Positions 1 through 12,100 of a DNA stretch of 41,131 bases are shown here, piece by piece. Source of the stretch: an uncultured Rhizobiaceae group bacterium (lineage in GTDB: Bacteria; Pseudomonadota; Alphaproteobacteria; Rhizobiales; Rhizobiaceae); contig CANMVS010000032.1 in assembly GCA_947501445.1 (NCBI GenBank), forward strand, positions 1-41,131. The letters are read 5' to 3'. A model generated the notes under the pieces. That model made no database searches. It saw only the letters and a list, made by a program, of their open reading frames with translations, and was not told the origin of the DNA. Position 1 is the first letter of the stretch. Each line of letters opens with the position of its first letter. The position numbers and the translations under genes were made by a program.

Positions 1-71
1 CTCTTCATCAGTGCTCTCCTTCTTAGTTAAGAAAATCACTAACTCAGCCGTGGATCAATTCCCGGGGAGAG

Positions 72-99
72 GGTCGGGTCCAGTGTACGGACTCAGACC
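72..99. other. Imperfect inverted repeat downstream of the XRE/ImmA gene
   Basis: An imperfect hairpin lies just past the stop of the minus-strand metallopeptidase gene. Its left arm is GGTCGGGTCC (72-81), its loop 82-88, and its right arm GGACTCAGACC (89-99), with one mismatch and one bulge. It could end transcription of the minus-strand pair, but there is no T-tract in the right place. The remainder of 1-125 shows no gene. Confidence 0.25.
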
Positions 100-125
100 A
101 GTTCAGTTTAAAGACTGTTGACAAA

Positions 126-1250
126 TCAACGAAGATTTTTGCTGCTGAATGGAACAATATTGGACATAGTGTGATCGCCTTCTGGAACTATGCCAGTCAC
201 AAGGCTCAACATATATGGCTCAATTGATAACACTTCTGCAATGTAGTTAAAGCTCATCCCAAGCTGTTCACGGAGAGCATCAAAAATGCCGTAAATCAGT
301 TCTGGGTTCTCTTTTGGGATCACCTCGTCATGACGCTCTTTTTTTGTTTGACCCGTCTTATTTAGCCACACGTTGCACCCACGAAACTGCTGAGCAGTTA
401 TAAGTTCATTTTGATGGGCTTTGTAAATAATTGCACGCGCACTAACTCCCCGCTTAATTTTCAATCGGTAGATCAAATTCCAGTCGATCCGGCGGCCGCT
501 AAAGTCTGGGAACTCTTTTAGAAAGGCTGAACGGGGATACAAGAAAGCACTCGCAAACTTGTCAGCTTCGCTTTCAGTTACATTGTCGCCGGTTTCCACA
601 CCTTCGTGAAGTACGAAATGTCCGCATTCATGAGACAAATCGAATCTAAGACGACAAACACTTTCTTTGGCATCGTTGCGAACAATAATTGGGTACTTGC
701 GGTTTAATGAAAGGGCGTCGACTTTTTCTGACACACCAGAAAATTGAGTAATCACAACACCTGCATTTTCCAAGACACGCGTTACGTTGGAGATTGGCCC
801 ATCACCTAACCCCCACCGTGACCGACACTCTTGTGCCGCTGACTCGATTTCAGCATTTGTATATTTTTCGCCAACTGGATGAGCTTCAGGAAAATTGGGC
901 GTAGGAAGTTCTAAGTGTTCATTTACGAAAGCGACAAGCTGTTCAAATATTGTACTGAATGCCAAAACACGGTTGGCTAGACCAACTGGGGTCGTTTTGC
1001 GTTTTCTAAAATGGCATTGTTCAAATTTGACATCGTTATTAATGGGAGATGAGAAGAAATCAGGTTTGACATGCAAAACTTCATTTAATGCCTGTCGAAC
1101 ATCTTCAGCAGGTGTGCGGACGTCACTTTCAAGCTGATGAACGAATTGCCGCGAAGCTGCAATCATATCGCCCAGTTCTTGCTGCGTGAGGCCATTGAGC
1201 AACCTAGCAAGTCGTAGTTTATCACCCACAAAGTCAGTTTTTGTTTCCAT
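126..1250 (-). CDS. XRE-family HTH plus ImmA/IrrE (M78) metallopeptidase
   Basis: The 374-aa protein has an N-terminal helix-turn-helix of XRE type (about residues 10-45, with TQQELGDMI and SRQFVHQLE). Its central M78/ImmA-IrrE-like zinc peptidase domain has the motif HECGH at 207-211 and a downstream ESEADKFASAFL segment (226-237) that can give the acidic third ligand. Proteins of this build act as DNA-binding repressors or antitoxins, or cleave a partner repressor. The start codon lies inside the end of the upstream gene (17-nt overlap), so the two are probably translationally coupled. A C-terminal region of about 75 residues after the peptidase domain is not recognised. The family call is firm. 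The role as antitoxin or defence regulator is inferred from the two-gene arrangement. A RosmerTA-like (RmrT-RmrA) pair is one possibility, recalled from the literature and not tested here. Confidence 0.88.
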   Translation of the reverse strand: METKTDFVGDKLRLARLLNGLTQQELGDMIAASRQFVHQLESDVRTPAEDVRQALNEVLHVKPDFFSSPINNDVKFEQCHFRKRKTTPVGLANRVLAFSTIFEQLVAFVNEHLELPTPNFPEAHPVGEKYTNAEIESAAQECRSRWGLGDGPISNVTRVLENAGVVITQFSGVSEKVDALSLNRKYPIIVRNDAKESVCRLRFDLSHECGHFVLHEGVETGDNVTESEADKFASAFLYPRSAFLKEFPDFSGRRIDWNLIYRLKIKRGVSARAIIYKAHQNELITAQQFRGCNVWLNKTGQTKKERHDEVIPKENPELIYGIFDALREQLGMSFNYIAEVLSIEPYMLSLVTGIVPEGDHTMSNIVPFSSKNLR

Positions 1251-1845
1251 TTTCGGCCGTTGTGTCTTTTCTTATTGTTTTGACCTTGATCGGTGCACTT
1301 TGAATTTCTACTGGCGCAGCAGATTCATCATCAATTGCGACAAGGGATACCGCTTTGCTTTCCAGTGGTATATCCCATTGGCAAATAATTTCACCATGTG
1401 GATTATACCCAACGAAATACATGTTATCGGCAACATTTTTATAAAACGTATCAATTACAAAAAACCAACGAACATTTGCATCTAAAGCGTCATCAGGAAA
1501 CAATGTCATTTGGTGCAATGTTTCCTCAGATGGAACCAATTTGTCGGATGGAAGCTGTTCTGGATCATTTCTTACAAATCTGACAGGCGTTCCATTTATC
1601 GCAAATGTGAATCGACCCGTGGCCGTCAAAATTGAAAGCCATGGCCATGTCGCATGGTTGGATTCCGCAATTATCCTTGACCGGCAACATTCATAGGCGC
1701 GCATGCCCAATGATAGACGGGTATCGCCAAGTGCTTCGTCGTGTAAGTCAATGACTTCGCCTCTAACGTCAGCGATTAGGTTGCCGATTTCAACAATCTG
1801 TTCCTCCTTCAGATCGGGATTTAGGTTCCATGGGTTTGTGCGCAT
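1234..1845 (-). CDS. Unknown 203-aa protein paired with the XRE/ImmA protein, possible toxin
   Basis: I do not recognise a family in this 203-aa soluble protein. It has no signal peptide or membrane segment. It begins with a polar helical stretch, has a Trp-containing middle (HATWPWLSIL) and ends in a Lys-rich tail. It is the first gene of the minus-strand pair. The start ATG at 1845-1843 is preceded by AGGAG (1862-1858) at a rather long spacing of 12 nt, and a good promoter lies just upstream. The 17-nt overlap with the following HTH/peptidase gene suggests matched production of two interacting proteins. By position it would be the toxin or the substrate of the peptidase. That is inference from gene order only. 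It could equally be a stress-response protein. Confidence 0.7.
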   Translation of the reverse strand: MRTNPWNLNPDLKEEQIVEIGNLIADVRGEVIDLHDEALGDTRLSLGMRAYECCRSRIIAESNHATWPWLSILTATGRFTFAINGTPVRFVRNDPEQLPSDKLVPSEETLHQMTLFPDDALDANVRWFFVIDTFYKNVADNMYFVGYNPHGEIICQWDIPLESKAVSLVAIDDESAAPVEIQSAPIKVKTIRKDTTAENGNKN

Positions 1846-1883
1846 ATTGATATTTATCTCCTGTCTTCATGTTGTGAAAACCA

Positions 1884-1911
1884 TTAATATGCCAATAACA
1901 TATTTTGTCAA
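1884..1911 (-). promoter_or_regulatory. Sigma70-like promoter of the minus-strand pair
   Basis: On the minus strand a consensus -35 TTGACA (1911-1906) is followed after 16 bp by TATTAA (1889-1884), or after 17 bp by ATTAAT. This lies about 40 bp upstream of the ATG at 1845. The surroundings are AT-rich compared with the neighbouring DNA. Confidence 0.65.
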
Positions 1912-2659
1912 GCAGAAGGATTTTTGTTAACATAAAACTGATTTGTATCCGAAATCTGGTAACAAGTGTCAATCGAGATTGCTCTGCAACCCTGCCTCGT
2001 GGCCGAACAGTGGGTGTGCTAGACCCTATGTCCCGCGCGGCTTGCACCAGTTATTAATTGGCGTCTGCCTTGTAATGTAAGATCGGGATGGCACCGTATT
2101 GGTGCGTATCCAGATACATGGGCCCACTTGCCAAGCTGTGACAGACGTCATCCTGTTCACGGTTTGCTTCTATGTTCGATAGGCGGTTTCCTACTGTGAT
2201 CAGAAGGCGTTTACAGCGGAGCGTTGGGTCGAGCTCGACCATGCGGCCCCAAACCGTTGGATGATAAAGTACTTCTCACTAATCGCGAAGGGCGTGCACA
2301 AACACACAAAATGAAGCGGCCTCCAATTGTTGTCCAAATTACACCTGATGCCTTTTCGGGTTCCAGTCCTTGATGCTGAGAAATGATGAAAAGTTGCATC
2401 CGAACCGGTGTTTCTACTTATTGAGGTAACCACCTCAACCTTAAGGGGAAAACCCCTGTGAAGCACGCTAAAAAACTGTTGCCACCCCCTTGAATTGAGA
2501 CTCTCATCCAACGACCGGCGTGGCAGGGTAAATTAGCCTGACCGTAGCGATCTATAGTCAATCCGTTTGCAAAGGGTGCCTGGCGCGGGAGAAGCGATAC
2601 CACGGCCAAATGCTGGCTGGCACCTTTGTTGTAAGCAATGCTACGCGAGGAACAGGGCC
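1912..2659. other. Intergenic stretch without a supported gene
   Basis: About 750 bases separate the minus-strand pair from the giant-gene unit. Several short overlapping open frames exist on both strands, including minus-strand frames of about 60 to 100 codons around 2054-2511. None has a convincing ribosome binding site or a recognisable domain, and frames overlap each other, as in decayed coding DNA. I see no tRNA. The one clear structure is the pair of hairpins at 2421-2457. Confidence 0.45.
2421..2457. repeat. Two adjacent perfect hairpins
   Basis: TTGAGGT (2421-2427) and ACCTCAA (2432-2438) form a 7-bp stem with a 4-nt loop. Five bases on, AGGGG (2444-2448) and CCCCT (2453-2457) form a 5-bp stem with an AAAA loop. 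There is no T-run directly after either, so a simple intrinsic terminator is not supported. Confidence 0.5.
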
Positions 2660-3166
2660 ATGGTAATGATGAACAGTTGGGACGACGGATGTTCGGTGCA
2701 ACCCAATGAAAGCGCGTTTCATTACGATGGGATGTTGGAAGAGCCTGAGCAAAGGCATCTGCGGGTCTGGAGCAATTCAGTAAACCCTGGGGAGGGCGCC
2801 AGACTTCAGAAAATCCTGTTAGCTGATGGTTTTATTGTGGGCGAGAGCTTGGATGAACCGGAAAATGCAGGAGTATTCAATACATCCAGCCAGGATCACC
2901 TATCACTGCTGACGTTACAACATGCGCCTGCCATGACGTGCAAACCGGCATGGGGACATTGTTTTCAGGGTCTGAACGAAAGCATCGAAAAAAACGACAA
3001 GCGCCTGCCTGGTATCAACGTTGAATTAGTAGTGGCGCAAGACGCGGTTCTTGGCCGGGTTGCGCCCCAAGTGGGAACTGCACCAGATGTTGACAGGCTA
3101 CCACGTGGCGATGTGCGGTTTTTCGAACCATGTACCACCCGGCGAAATCGGGGAGGGCACAAGTAA
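2660..3166 (+). CDS. Small hypothetical protein overlapping the giant-gene start
   Basis: This is a candidate 168-aa protein of no recognised family. It is rich in acidic and polar residues and has neither a signal peptide nor a membrane segment. ATG at 2660 is chosen because GAGG sits about 9 nt upstream (2647-2650). The frame is open back to 2567, but that start has no clear ribosome site. The best argument that it is real is its end: TAA at 3164-3166 shares a base with ATG 3166 of the giant gene (TAATG), the usual sign of coupled translation. Against it, the sequence is not recognised and the upstream DNA looks degenerate. If real, it may be co-produced with the giant protein, for example as a leader or chaperone-like factor. 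That role is a guess. Confidence 0.38.
   Translation: MVMMNSWDDGCSVQPNESAFHYDGMLEEPEQRHLRVWSNSVNPGEGARLQKILLADGFIVGESLDEPENAGVFNTSSQDHLSLLTLQHAPAMTCKPAWGHCFQGLNESIEKNDKRLPGINVELVVAQDAVLGRVAPQVGTAPDVDRLPRGDVRFFEPCTTRRNRGGHK
3151..3157 (+). promoter_or_regulatory. Ribosome binding site that sets the giant-gene start
   Basis: GGGAGGG lies 8 nt before ATG 3166. The earlier in-frame ATG at 3130 has no such site, so 3166 is the preferred start. Confidence 0.6.
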
Positions 3167-6100
3167 TGGGCATTCATCACCGAGACCCCGCACTTCACCC
3201 GGCATTGCATTTTGATACGTTAGAGCCGCGATATCTGCTTAGTGCGGATGCGCTCGTGTTTGACATGGCCCAGCTTGATCTCAATGGAGCCAGTCATCAG
3301 GTTCTGCTGCGGATGCTGGAGCAGGCGGATAGCACACAACAAACAGCGCAGATGAAACAACGGGTGCAGATCGTTGACCGGAATTCAGGCACGATTTTGG
3401 CAGAACGCGCAGTCGAAGATGTCACGTCCATCAGTATCATCGGCAGTGATCGCGATGAAACGCTAATGATTGACAGCGACAGCTTTGGTGCGCTGTCGAT
3501 CCCCAAAATCACGTTCCTCGGCGGCGGTGGTGCGGACACTCTGGCACTTGCATCAGGTGGCGATACGGATTGGCTCGTTGGAGCAGATGGCAATGGCAAT
3601 GCGGTATCGGCGTCTCTGTCCGTTGATTTCGCCGAAGTGGAGCGGCTGGTCGGTGCAGCGAACACCGACGATACATTTACCGTTCAATCGCTTGCGGCAC
3701 TGGCCGAGGTTGATGGCGGGGATGGCGGGTTCGATTCATTGATCGTTGATGCAGCTCCCGCAGGAACGATGACGTTTGGCGCGTCGGGCCCGCAATCGGG
3801 TTTTGTCAGCGTTGATGGTGACAGGCTGGAGTATTCGGGGCTGGAGCCGGTGACGTTGTCAGCGACCGATGAACTGGTGCTGGACCTCACGCTATTGGAT
3901 CTGATGCCTGGCCTCAACAACAAAAACGTTGCAACCTTGATGAATGCAACGGCGGAAGGGTTTTCGGTTCTGAAATCCGAGAACGGCACATTTGAGACTC
4001 CGACATTTGCCAATCCCACGAAGAGCCTGACAATCAAACTTGGCAATAACGACGACCTTCTGACGATCGAGGGTTTGGATGCTGGTTTTGACGGTTCGCT
4101 GAGCGTTAAGGGTCAAAAAGGCAACGACAAAATCGTGGTCACGGGGGATTTGACGACGCCGGGCGGGCTAAGCCTTGATGCGGAAACCATCGTGATCGGC
4201 ACCACTCTGGGCGGTGTTAATGAGCAAGGTGATTGGGAGGCAAACAAACAACACGAGATCGCCGCAACGGGTGGGTCGGGGACTGGACTAAGTGCCGACG
4301 TCCTGGTCGATGCAGATGGCAATACGCGCCTTGCGTTGGTTTCGGCGGGTACCGGTTACACGGTCGGCGACATTGTAACATTCGCCGACCCGGATAAGGT
4401 GGGCACGGCGATCACGGCGGCTGTCGCGTCGATTGGAGACGGCAACGTAACACTATCGACTATTAGCAATAGCGCGGCATCCGGTGACATTGAACTGACG
4501 GGCGTACGAATCACTGCGGGCGCGGACAGCGTCCTGACAGCGAGGGCGGGCTCAGGGTCCGTCGCTTTTGCCGGCGATGTGTCGATCAAGGCGGAAAGCA
4601 AAAGTTCGATAGTCGACGATATCGCACGATACATATCTCTTCCTTTCGGAGTGTCGTCGATCACCTCGGGTGTTGGTTTGTCAGGTGTGACAATTTCGGG
4701 CAATGATATTTCAATCACGTCCACAGCTAATGATAAACAGTCAGCGAATCAGGCACCTGCGTTCGTCAAGCAATTCGTCGGTAATTTACAAGGGTTGCTG
4801 AATACTTTGTCCGACATCGCGCTTTCCAGCTTCCTGGGTATCAATGCGTCGGTGCTGATCCGGGCCGCGGATGCGTCCGTGATTGCACATGACAGCAGTT
4901 TCACTGCGACGGGCTCGGTCAATGTGAGTTCGCTCAGTCAGGCGGATGCGACTGGCACTGCGCTTACGGCAACGCGCGGTCTTGATGCAACTGGCAACTT
5001 CCAGATTGCTGTGGGATTTGCCCGTGCAGCGGGGACAGCCCAGACGTTATTGACAGGCACGACCAAAATTGATGCCGTTAACTCGGTAAGTGTTACGTCT
5101 AACTCATCGACGATTGCAAACATAACTGCCAGCACCTCTAACGTGGCCGAAGCGATTGCCATTGCAACCGACGGCAAGTCGTCGTTCAAGGGTAATGGCA
5201 CGTCTCTATCGGTCGGCATTGCCGAATCGGATCTCAAATCGCGAACCGTGCTTGGCAAGGGCACCTCCATCACCTCGACTGCGGGCAACGTTAATGTGCG
5301 CGCAGATGGCACGAACAACACGAAGGCTACGGCAACGGTGTATTCCTCGCTGGTGAGCCGTGCCGGCGTCATAGTGGGGCTGACGTTTGACTCTTCTACG
5401 GTCGAGACATTGGTCGACGGAACGATCAAGGCCAAAGGCACCGGGGCAAAAAAGGGCAGTTTCGACCCAAGCAAGTCGTCGGAATTGGTACAAGAGAATA
5501 CCATCAAAATTCCGGGCCACGGGTATAGCGAAGGGCAGAAGGTTGTCTACACGGCGGGCGGTACCAATTTCAATCCGTTTGGAACGGATTTCAAACCAAT
5601 TGGCGGGCTGATGAGTGGCAGCACATACTACGTACGCGTGGTTGATGCCGATACGATACAACTGACCGAACAGCCAGCGATTGATCTGGATAACGAACAT
5701 GTCAGCGATTATGCAGAACACCGCCTGTTGACAGCAGGTGCGGTGCCTTTTTCATTAGGTGCGATCGATGCCGAGACAGACCGGATCCGTTATCTTGAGA
5801 ATAAACTGGCGAACGGCACTGATCCGGTTTTCGTAACTTATGACGCGTCTGGAAATACTGCGATCTCTGGTCTGACGGATGGAGCTGTGTACCGTGTCCT
5901 GAACGCCGATGATGAAGGTTTTCAGCTACAGGCCGCGGATGCGGCGGCTGATGATCCGGCAATAGAGATTTCGCAAGGTACGGCTATTGGGCAACACGGT
6001 TTCAAAACCGCCGATGGAACGTCACTTAAGATAACGCTTGGGCTCATTGACGTCGATGCAGACATAATAACAGTCAAGGACCACGGTTTTGACGTTGATG

Positions 6101-9100
6101 ACATTGGGCCAACAAGGGTTTTCTACTCGACCTCCGGACTGGCAGCGAACAAGATCAACGGTTTGAATATCAATCAAGAATATGTATTACATGCGCTGGA
6201 TGCAGACCGCTTTCAGTTGCTGGTCGTAGACGCCACGGGGGCGATCGGCGAAGCGGCGGACCTCAGCGAGCCTTTGGCCGCAGGTTTGCATTCGTTGGTG
6301 TTCCAGAAAGTTGACAATCGCTTTTTGGCGGATCTGGACGTCGACTCCGCCAAGAACACCATAAAGATTTTGGACCACGGTTACATGACCGGTGACGTCG
6401 TGATCTATTCGGTTGATCCCTTAGGGACGGAGCAGAGAGAATACCCGTCGTTCGATGAAAACCGCGTCAGAACAATCGAAACTGCGACCGCCAGTGACCC
6501 CGCCATTGGCGGCCTGGAGGATGGTCAAACCTATGGCATCGTCGTGCAGGACAAAGATACGATCCGGCTGATCGCTGATCCGCTGCTGGCAGCCGGCGCA
6601 AAGGCCATCGACTTTACATCGGACGGCAGTGGCGAAAAACACGCCGTTACAGATGGCGTGGAAACGCGCGGGATAGGGGTACACGCAACGCTTGACGCAA
6701 GCAGCTCCGTCGCGGCATCGTCTTTCCTTGGATTTCCGTTCAATCCCACGAAACTGGTCAATCTCGATAGCAACTCGGACGCGCAGACGGCGGCTCTGTT
6801 TGGTGGGCTTAATGCGGTTGGTCTTCCTAAAGCATTCACGCCGGCAGCGTCAAAGGCGCAGGATACTCTGTTCGGTAATACCAGCAACTCCAATTACTCG
6901 TTCGCTGGTGGAGTGGGAGTTAATTCGGTAAAACATAATGTCCGCGCAGTGGTTGGGGGTGCCAGCGCTGAGAGTGGAGACCCCGGGGTTGAACTGATAA
7001 GTGGTGCTGATATCGACGTGATTGCGAAAATAAAGCAGCGTTATCAGTTGGATACTTCAGCCGAGGTCGGCGCAAAGACAGAGTATGGTGAAAGAGGGGG
7101 CACCGGCTCGCTCGCAATCGGGGTGAATGTCCTCATCAATAATGCATTGGCTGAGATCGGTGGAAATGCACGGCTGGACGCGCCGGGGAAGATCACTGTG
7201 TCGTCTGACGTCACCTATCCTTTCATCAAGACCTTCAATGACCTGGCTAACGCAGAAAAGCTTCTCGCGAATGGCGCCAGCGGCATTCGCGGGTTCCTTG
7301 GCCAGGCCTTCGGACTGACCGGCATGTTCAATTCCTGGGTGTACGCCAGGGCAAGCGAGAAGGGATCAACAGACGGGGTGGCGTTGAGTGGTGCGCTTTC
7401 GGTCAACGTGATGGTGAACGCATCTGACGCCGTGGTGCGCACCGGTGCGAAGATTAATCAAAGGCCGGGCGGCACAGCGGGTGATGTGGTTGTGCAGGCC
7501 GATACGAAGATAGACCTGCTGACACAATCGGGCAATGTGTATTTCATTCAGCCTGATTTGTTGAGCCGCCAGAAGTTTTTTCAGCAGAAGTCGTGGGCGG
7601 ATGTGTTGTCGCGCGGAAACCTCGCGGTTAACAATAGTTCCGATGGCGATGTGATCGGCGGTGCGGTTCTGATCAACGTCATGAAGAATTCCACCAAGGC
7701 GATCATCGAAGGCGGGGTCCAGATTGCGGCCCGCGCCATGTTGGTGAAGGCCAAGGAAAAAATCTTTTCGGTACAACTGGGTGCTGCGGGCGGCGAGGGC
7801 GGTGCCACTGGCGAAAGGAACTTTGGTGGTTCCCTCAACGGTATGGTCCATCTGTCCGACACTTATGCCGGGATCGTGACCACACCGACCCGAAAGACCA
7901 GTATCGTCGCGACCAGCCTGGATATTCACGCCAATTCCGAGATGCTCCACGTCAATATCACGGGGTCGCTTAATATAAGTGCTGGTGGCAATTCGGTCGG
8001 CGTCTCGATAGGGCTTAATATTATCGACCGCGATACAATTGCATTCATCGGCAAGGGCCCCAATGGAGGCACGATCAATGACGGGGGAGTCGATCCGGAC
8101 ATCAAGGTGGACCGACTTGATATCAACGCGCGCGCGGATGGCGGATCATTTGTGTTTGCTATTGCTGGTAGCGTGGTGACCGATCAGACCGCAAAAGCGA
8201 CCCCAGACGACCAGTATCCAAATAATCTTCTTCTGCCTGAGGGGGCAAAACTCGGTGCAGAGATCGGGCCAACAGGTGGGGGGGTCGGCATTTCGGGGTC
8301 CGTGGCTATCAATGTTCTCACCGATAACACGCAAGCCTATATCGATACGCAAGGGACTATTTCAACGGCTACAGCCCGCATCGCTGCTGAGAACTTGACC
8401 AATTTGGTCGTAGCGCCCCTCGCTGGGTCGTTTAACTTCGACACCAAGTCAGATAACACTTCGGGGTCGAAGACCATCGGCGGTGTTTTAGCGCTGAACA
8501 ATAGCAAGAGCCGGACAGAGGCTTACCTTAAGCGCGGTAAACTGCTGTCACGCGCCAACGGCGCTGGCATCGCCGGCACGGCAGACGTTGAAATTGAAGC
8601 ATTGCGCGGCGGACGCATTTATTCGTTCTCTATTGCGACAGCGATTGACCCGTCTGCTGGTTCCAAGGCGTTTGCCGGATCGCTCGCGTTCAACCGGATC
8701 GAAGACAAAACGCTGGCCTATATCGACGGCGCGAAGATCACGGCGTTCGGGGGCGGTAAAGACAAATTGGGCGATGTGAAGATCTCCGCGAGAAATACGT
8801 CGCAGATGCTGGTCATCGGAGGCGGTGCCAGTTTTTCCGGCAAATTGGGTGTTGGCGGGTCGATCAGTTACAACCAGATTAGCAGCACCACCAAGGCCAG
8901 CATTCTGGGTACCACGATGCGCAGCGTCGTGACCACCGATGGTAAGCTGGACGTTCTCGCCGAAAACAGCAATGTCATTCGCGCGTTAGCCGTTTCGGCA
9001 GGGGTGCAGGCGGGCGCATCTGATGGTCAATCGAATGCGGGTGCCGTAACCATCGCGATCAATATCCTGTCCACCGATCCTGTAATATTCACGGACAAAG

Positions 9101-12100
9101 ACGGGCTGGAGCAGCACGCGGTCGCTGCAATCATCTCGAATTCTGGTGTGACGTCTGGTGGCAGTGTGACTGTGAAGGCAGAAGATAGTTCAGTCATTCA
9201 GGCGATTGGCGGCGCACTGGGTATCGGGCTGGACGCAAACGCATTTGGCGTGGGCGTGGGTTGGAATCAGATCAACGCCAGCCTGCGTGCGCGCATCGAA
9301 AATGGTGCCGTCGTGACTCTGACCGGGGCAAAAAGCGATCTGGTACTGCAAGCGATTTCCAGCGAAGAAGATGATGTGCTCGATGGCAAGATTTCGGCAG
9401 CCACAGTTGGTGGTGCGGTTGGGGGTGGCCGGGCCATTGGTGCCTCGCTTGCGATCAATGGGATTCTTATCAAGGTTGATGCTGAGATTGACGGTGATAA
9501 AACGATGGTTAAGGCCGATGGCAACGTAATCGTCAAGGCCGAGGATGAGGGGCAGATACGTGCGCTATCCGGGGGCGCTGGGATCTCACTAATTGGGGAT
9601 AGTGCTGGCGTTGGCGCTGGAATTTCTTCCAACTACATCTCAAATTCCATTTCCTCGGGCATCATCGGGGCAACCGTCACAGCGGGATCTGGCGGAGCCA
9701 GCAACAAAGACGTGCGTGTCGAGGCCTCAGAGAATGCCCGCATCGGTGCGTTGACTATCGGTTTGGCTGGGTCCAACGCATTGGCGGTCGCAGGATCGCT
9801 ATCTGTTGCGGTGTTCAACAATAAAGTGGAAGCAGAGATCAGCGGTTCTGCCAAAGTAACTGCAACGGGCGACGTTGCGGTTCTGGCAACGAACAACGTA
9901 AATTCCTTGATTATCGCAGGGGGTGTTTCGATCGGCAGCAGGGGGGCGTTCGGCGGCTCCATCAGCTCTCTCACCGTTGTAAACAAGACAAAAGCCTATG
10001 TCGACGGGGATGCGATTGTCACTGCACGCACAGTGTCTGCAGAGGGTATAGGTGTCACCGATACATTCGGGGCCGAGCGCAAGGGCGTAATTATTCAGGC
10101 GGTGTCTGACCATACGATCACCAACATCGCTGTCGGTGGCGCGGTCAGCGGCACCAGCGTGGCCGGTGCAGGTGCTTCGACGATTACGGTGGTTGATGAT
10201 ACCGTCGAGGCCTTTGTTTCGGCCCGGACTAACAGCAAAGGGAAAATCACGACAGGCGCAGACCTTGTGGTCCTGTCCAATAGTGATTTGTCGCTAACCG
10301 GTGTAGCGGGGGCTCTCGGGGGCAGCACCAGAGGTGTCGGTGTCGGGATCGGTACAGACGTGGGGGTTGTCACCCGGCGCAACCATGCGTACCTGGATGA
10401 AAACACAAAAACAGTCGCTGAAAATGACGTCGTGGTGGTCGCACGCGGATCTGAGCGGGTAATTGCGATTTCGGCGGCTGCCGGTGGCGGTCAAAAAGTT
10501 GGTGTTGCAGGGACCGCCGGTGTCGGCGTGATGAACCTGACAACCATGGCGTTGATAAAATCGGGTGCGACGGTTACCGCCCAAAATAATGTACTGGTGT
10601 CAGCGGATGATGACACACGTGTTGACCAGATCGCTGGCAGTGCAGGTGTAGCTGTCAAGGTTGCCGTAGGCGTTGCGGCTGGTATCGGCACGATCGATAA
10701 ATCCACTGTTGCCGAAATTCTGGACGGCGCGACTGTAACCGCACATGCGAGGGGTGACGGCATCACTGCCTTCTCGGGTGAGTTCGAGGCGACTAACCTC
10801 GCGGTTGGCTTCATCAACAGCGACGTCAATAATGGTGTCATCACAACGAAAACCAATCATGGTTTTGTGACAGGCGATCAGGTTGTTTATTCTGGGGATG
10901 CAAGCTTTCTGAACGACGGCAACGTCTACGGCGTGGAGCGCGTCGATGCTACGAATTTAAGGTTGACGAACGCTAAAAACGGCAAAGTTCTCATGTTTGA
11001 TGCGGGTAGCGGCAATGCGTTGCATACGCTGCGCAAGGTGAACAGCCAGTCCGTGGGAAGTCTTGCGGAATTGACAACCTCAGATGTCAACTTTGCCACC
11101 GATACGCTGCATACTGACGCGGCGCATGGCTTCGAGACAGGTCAAGAAGTTGTCTATACCGCCCAGAAATATTTTTTGGGGGGGCTGGCCAACGATGCAA
11201 CGTACTACGTGATTCGTGTATCCGACACTGAATTCCGCCTTGCCGTCAGTCGTGAAGATGCATTGAACGGCACGGGTGTATTGGATCTGACCAAAAATGG
11301 CGAGGCTGACGATGACAGCCATACATTTATATCTTTGGCATCCGGTGGTATGCCGCTACTGGACAATGAAAATCTGAACGACCCGGGCCTGTTTGCAGAT
11401 GACAACAGCAGGGCGGGGACGACCCTTTCACAGGGCGTGATCGTCACCGCAATCTCTACCAATGATGTGGTTTTGGCCGGTGCCGGTGCAGCATTGTCAG
11501 GCATAGGCTCGGTATCAATTGCTGCGGCTATCGCGGTGCATGATATCGATACGCGTGCAGCCATTGGCGAAAATGCGACAGTTAAGGCGACCGACCATGA
11601 CGTACGGGTTACAGCCGCGCGTAATTACGATGCAATCGGTGTTGCAGCAGGGCTGAGTGTTACAGGCAGCGTAGCAGTAACACCTGCTGTGTCTGTGCCG
11701 GTATTGAAGGGTGCGACAGAGGCCATTATCAATGGCAATGTCGACGCCGCAGGCAATGTTACGGTCAATGCCAATGCCCAATCTAAGATTATCAGCGTTG
11801 GTGCCGGCATCGCCGGGTCTCGTGAAGTATCAATCGCGGGCTCTGCTTCTGCGATTGTTATCGACACGACGACGCGGGCCCTGATCAGCGGCGATTTGAG
11901 GGTGTTAGCCGGGGGCAATGTCCTGGTTTCTGCGGTTGATGATACTGAAACCTATTCAATAGCAGGTGCGGTTGGTGTGGGTATCCTGGGGGGCGCTGGC
12001 GCAGGCGCACTGGCTGTGACAGACATCAACAAAACAACCGCGGCAAGGATCGAACAGGGTGCACGGGTCGATGCACATTCGGCAACGGCTGGCAGTATGC

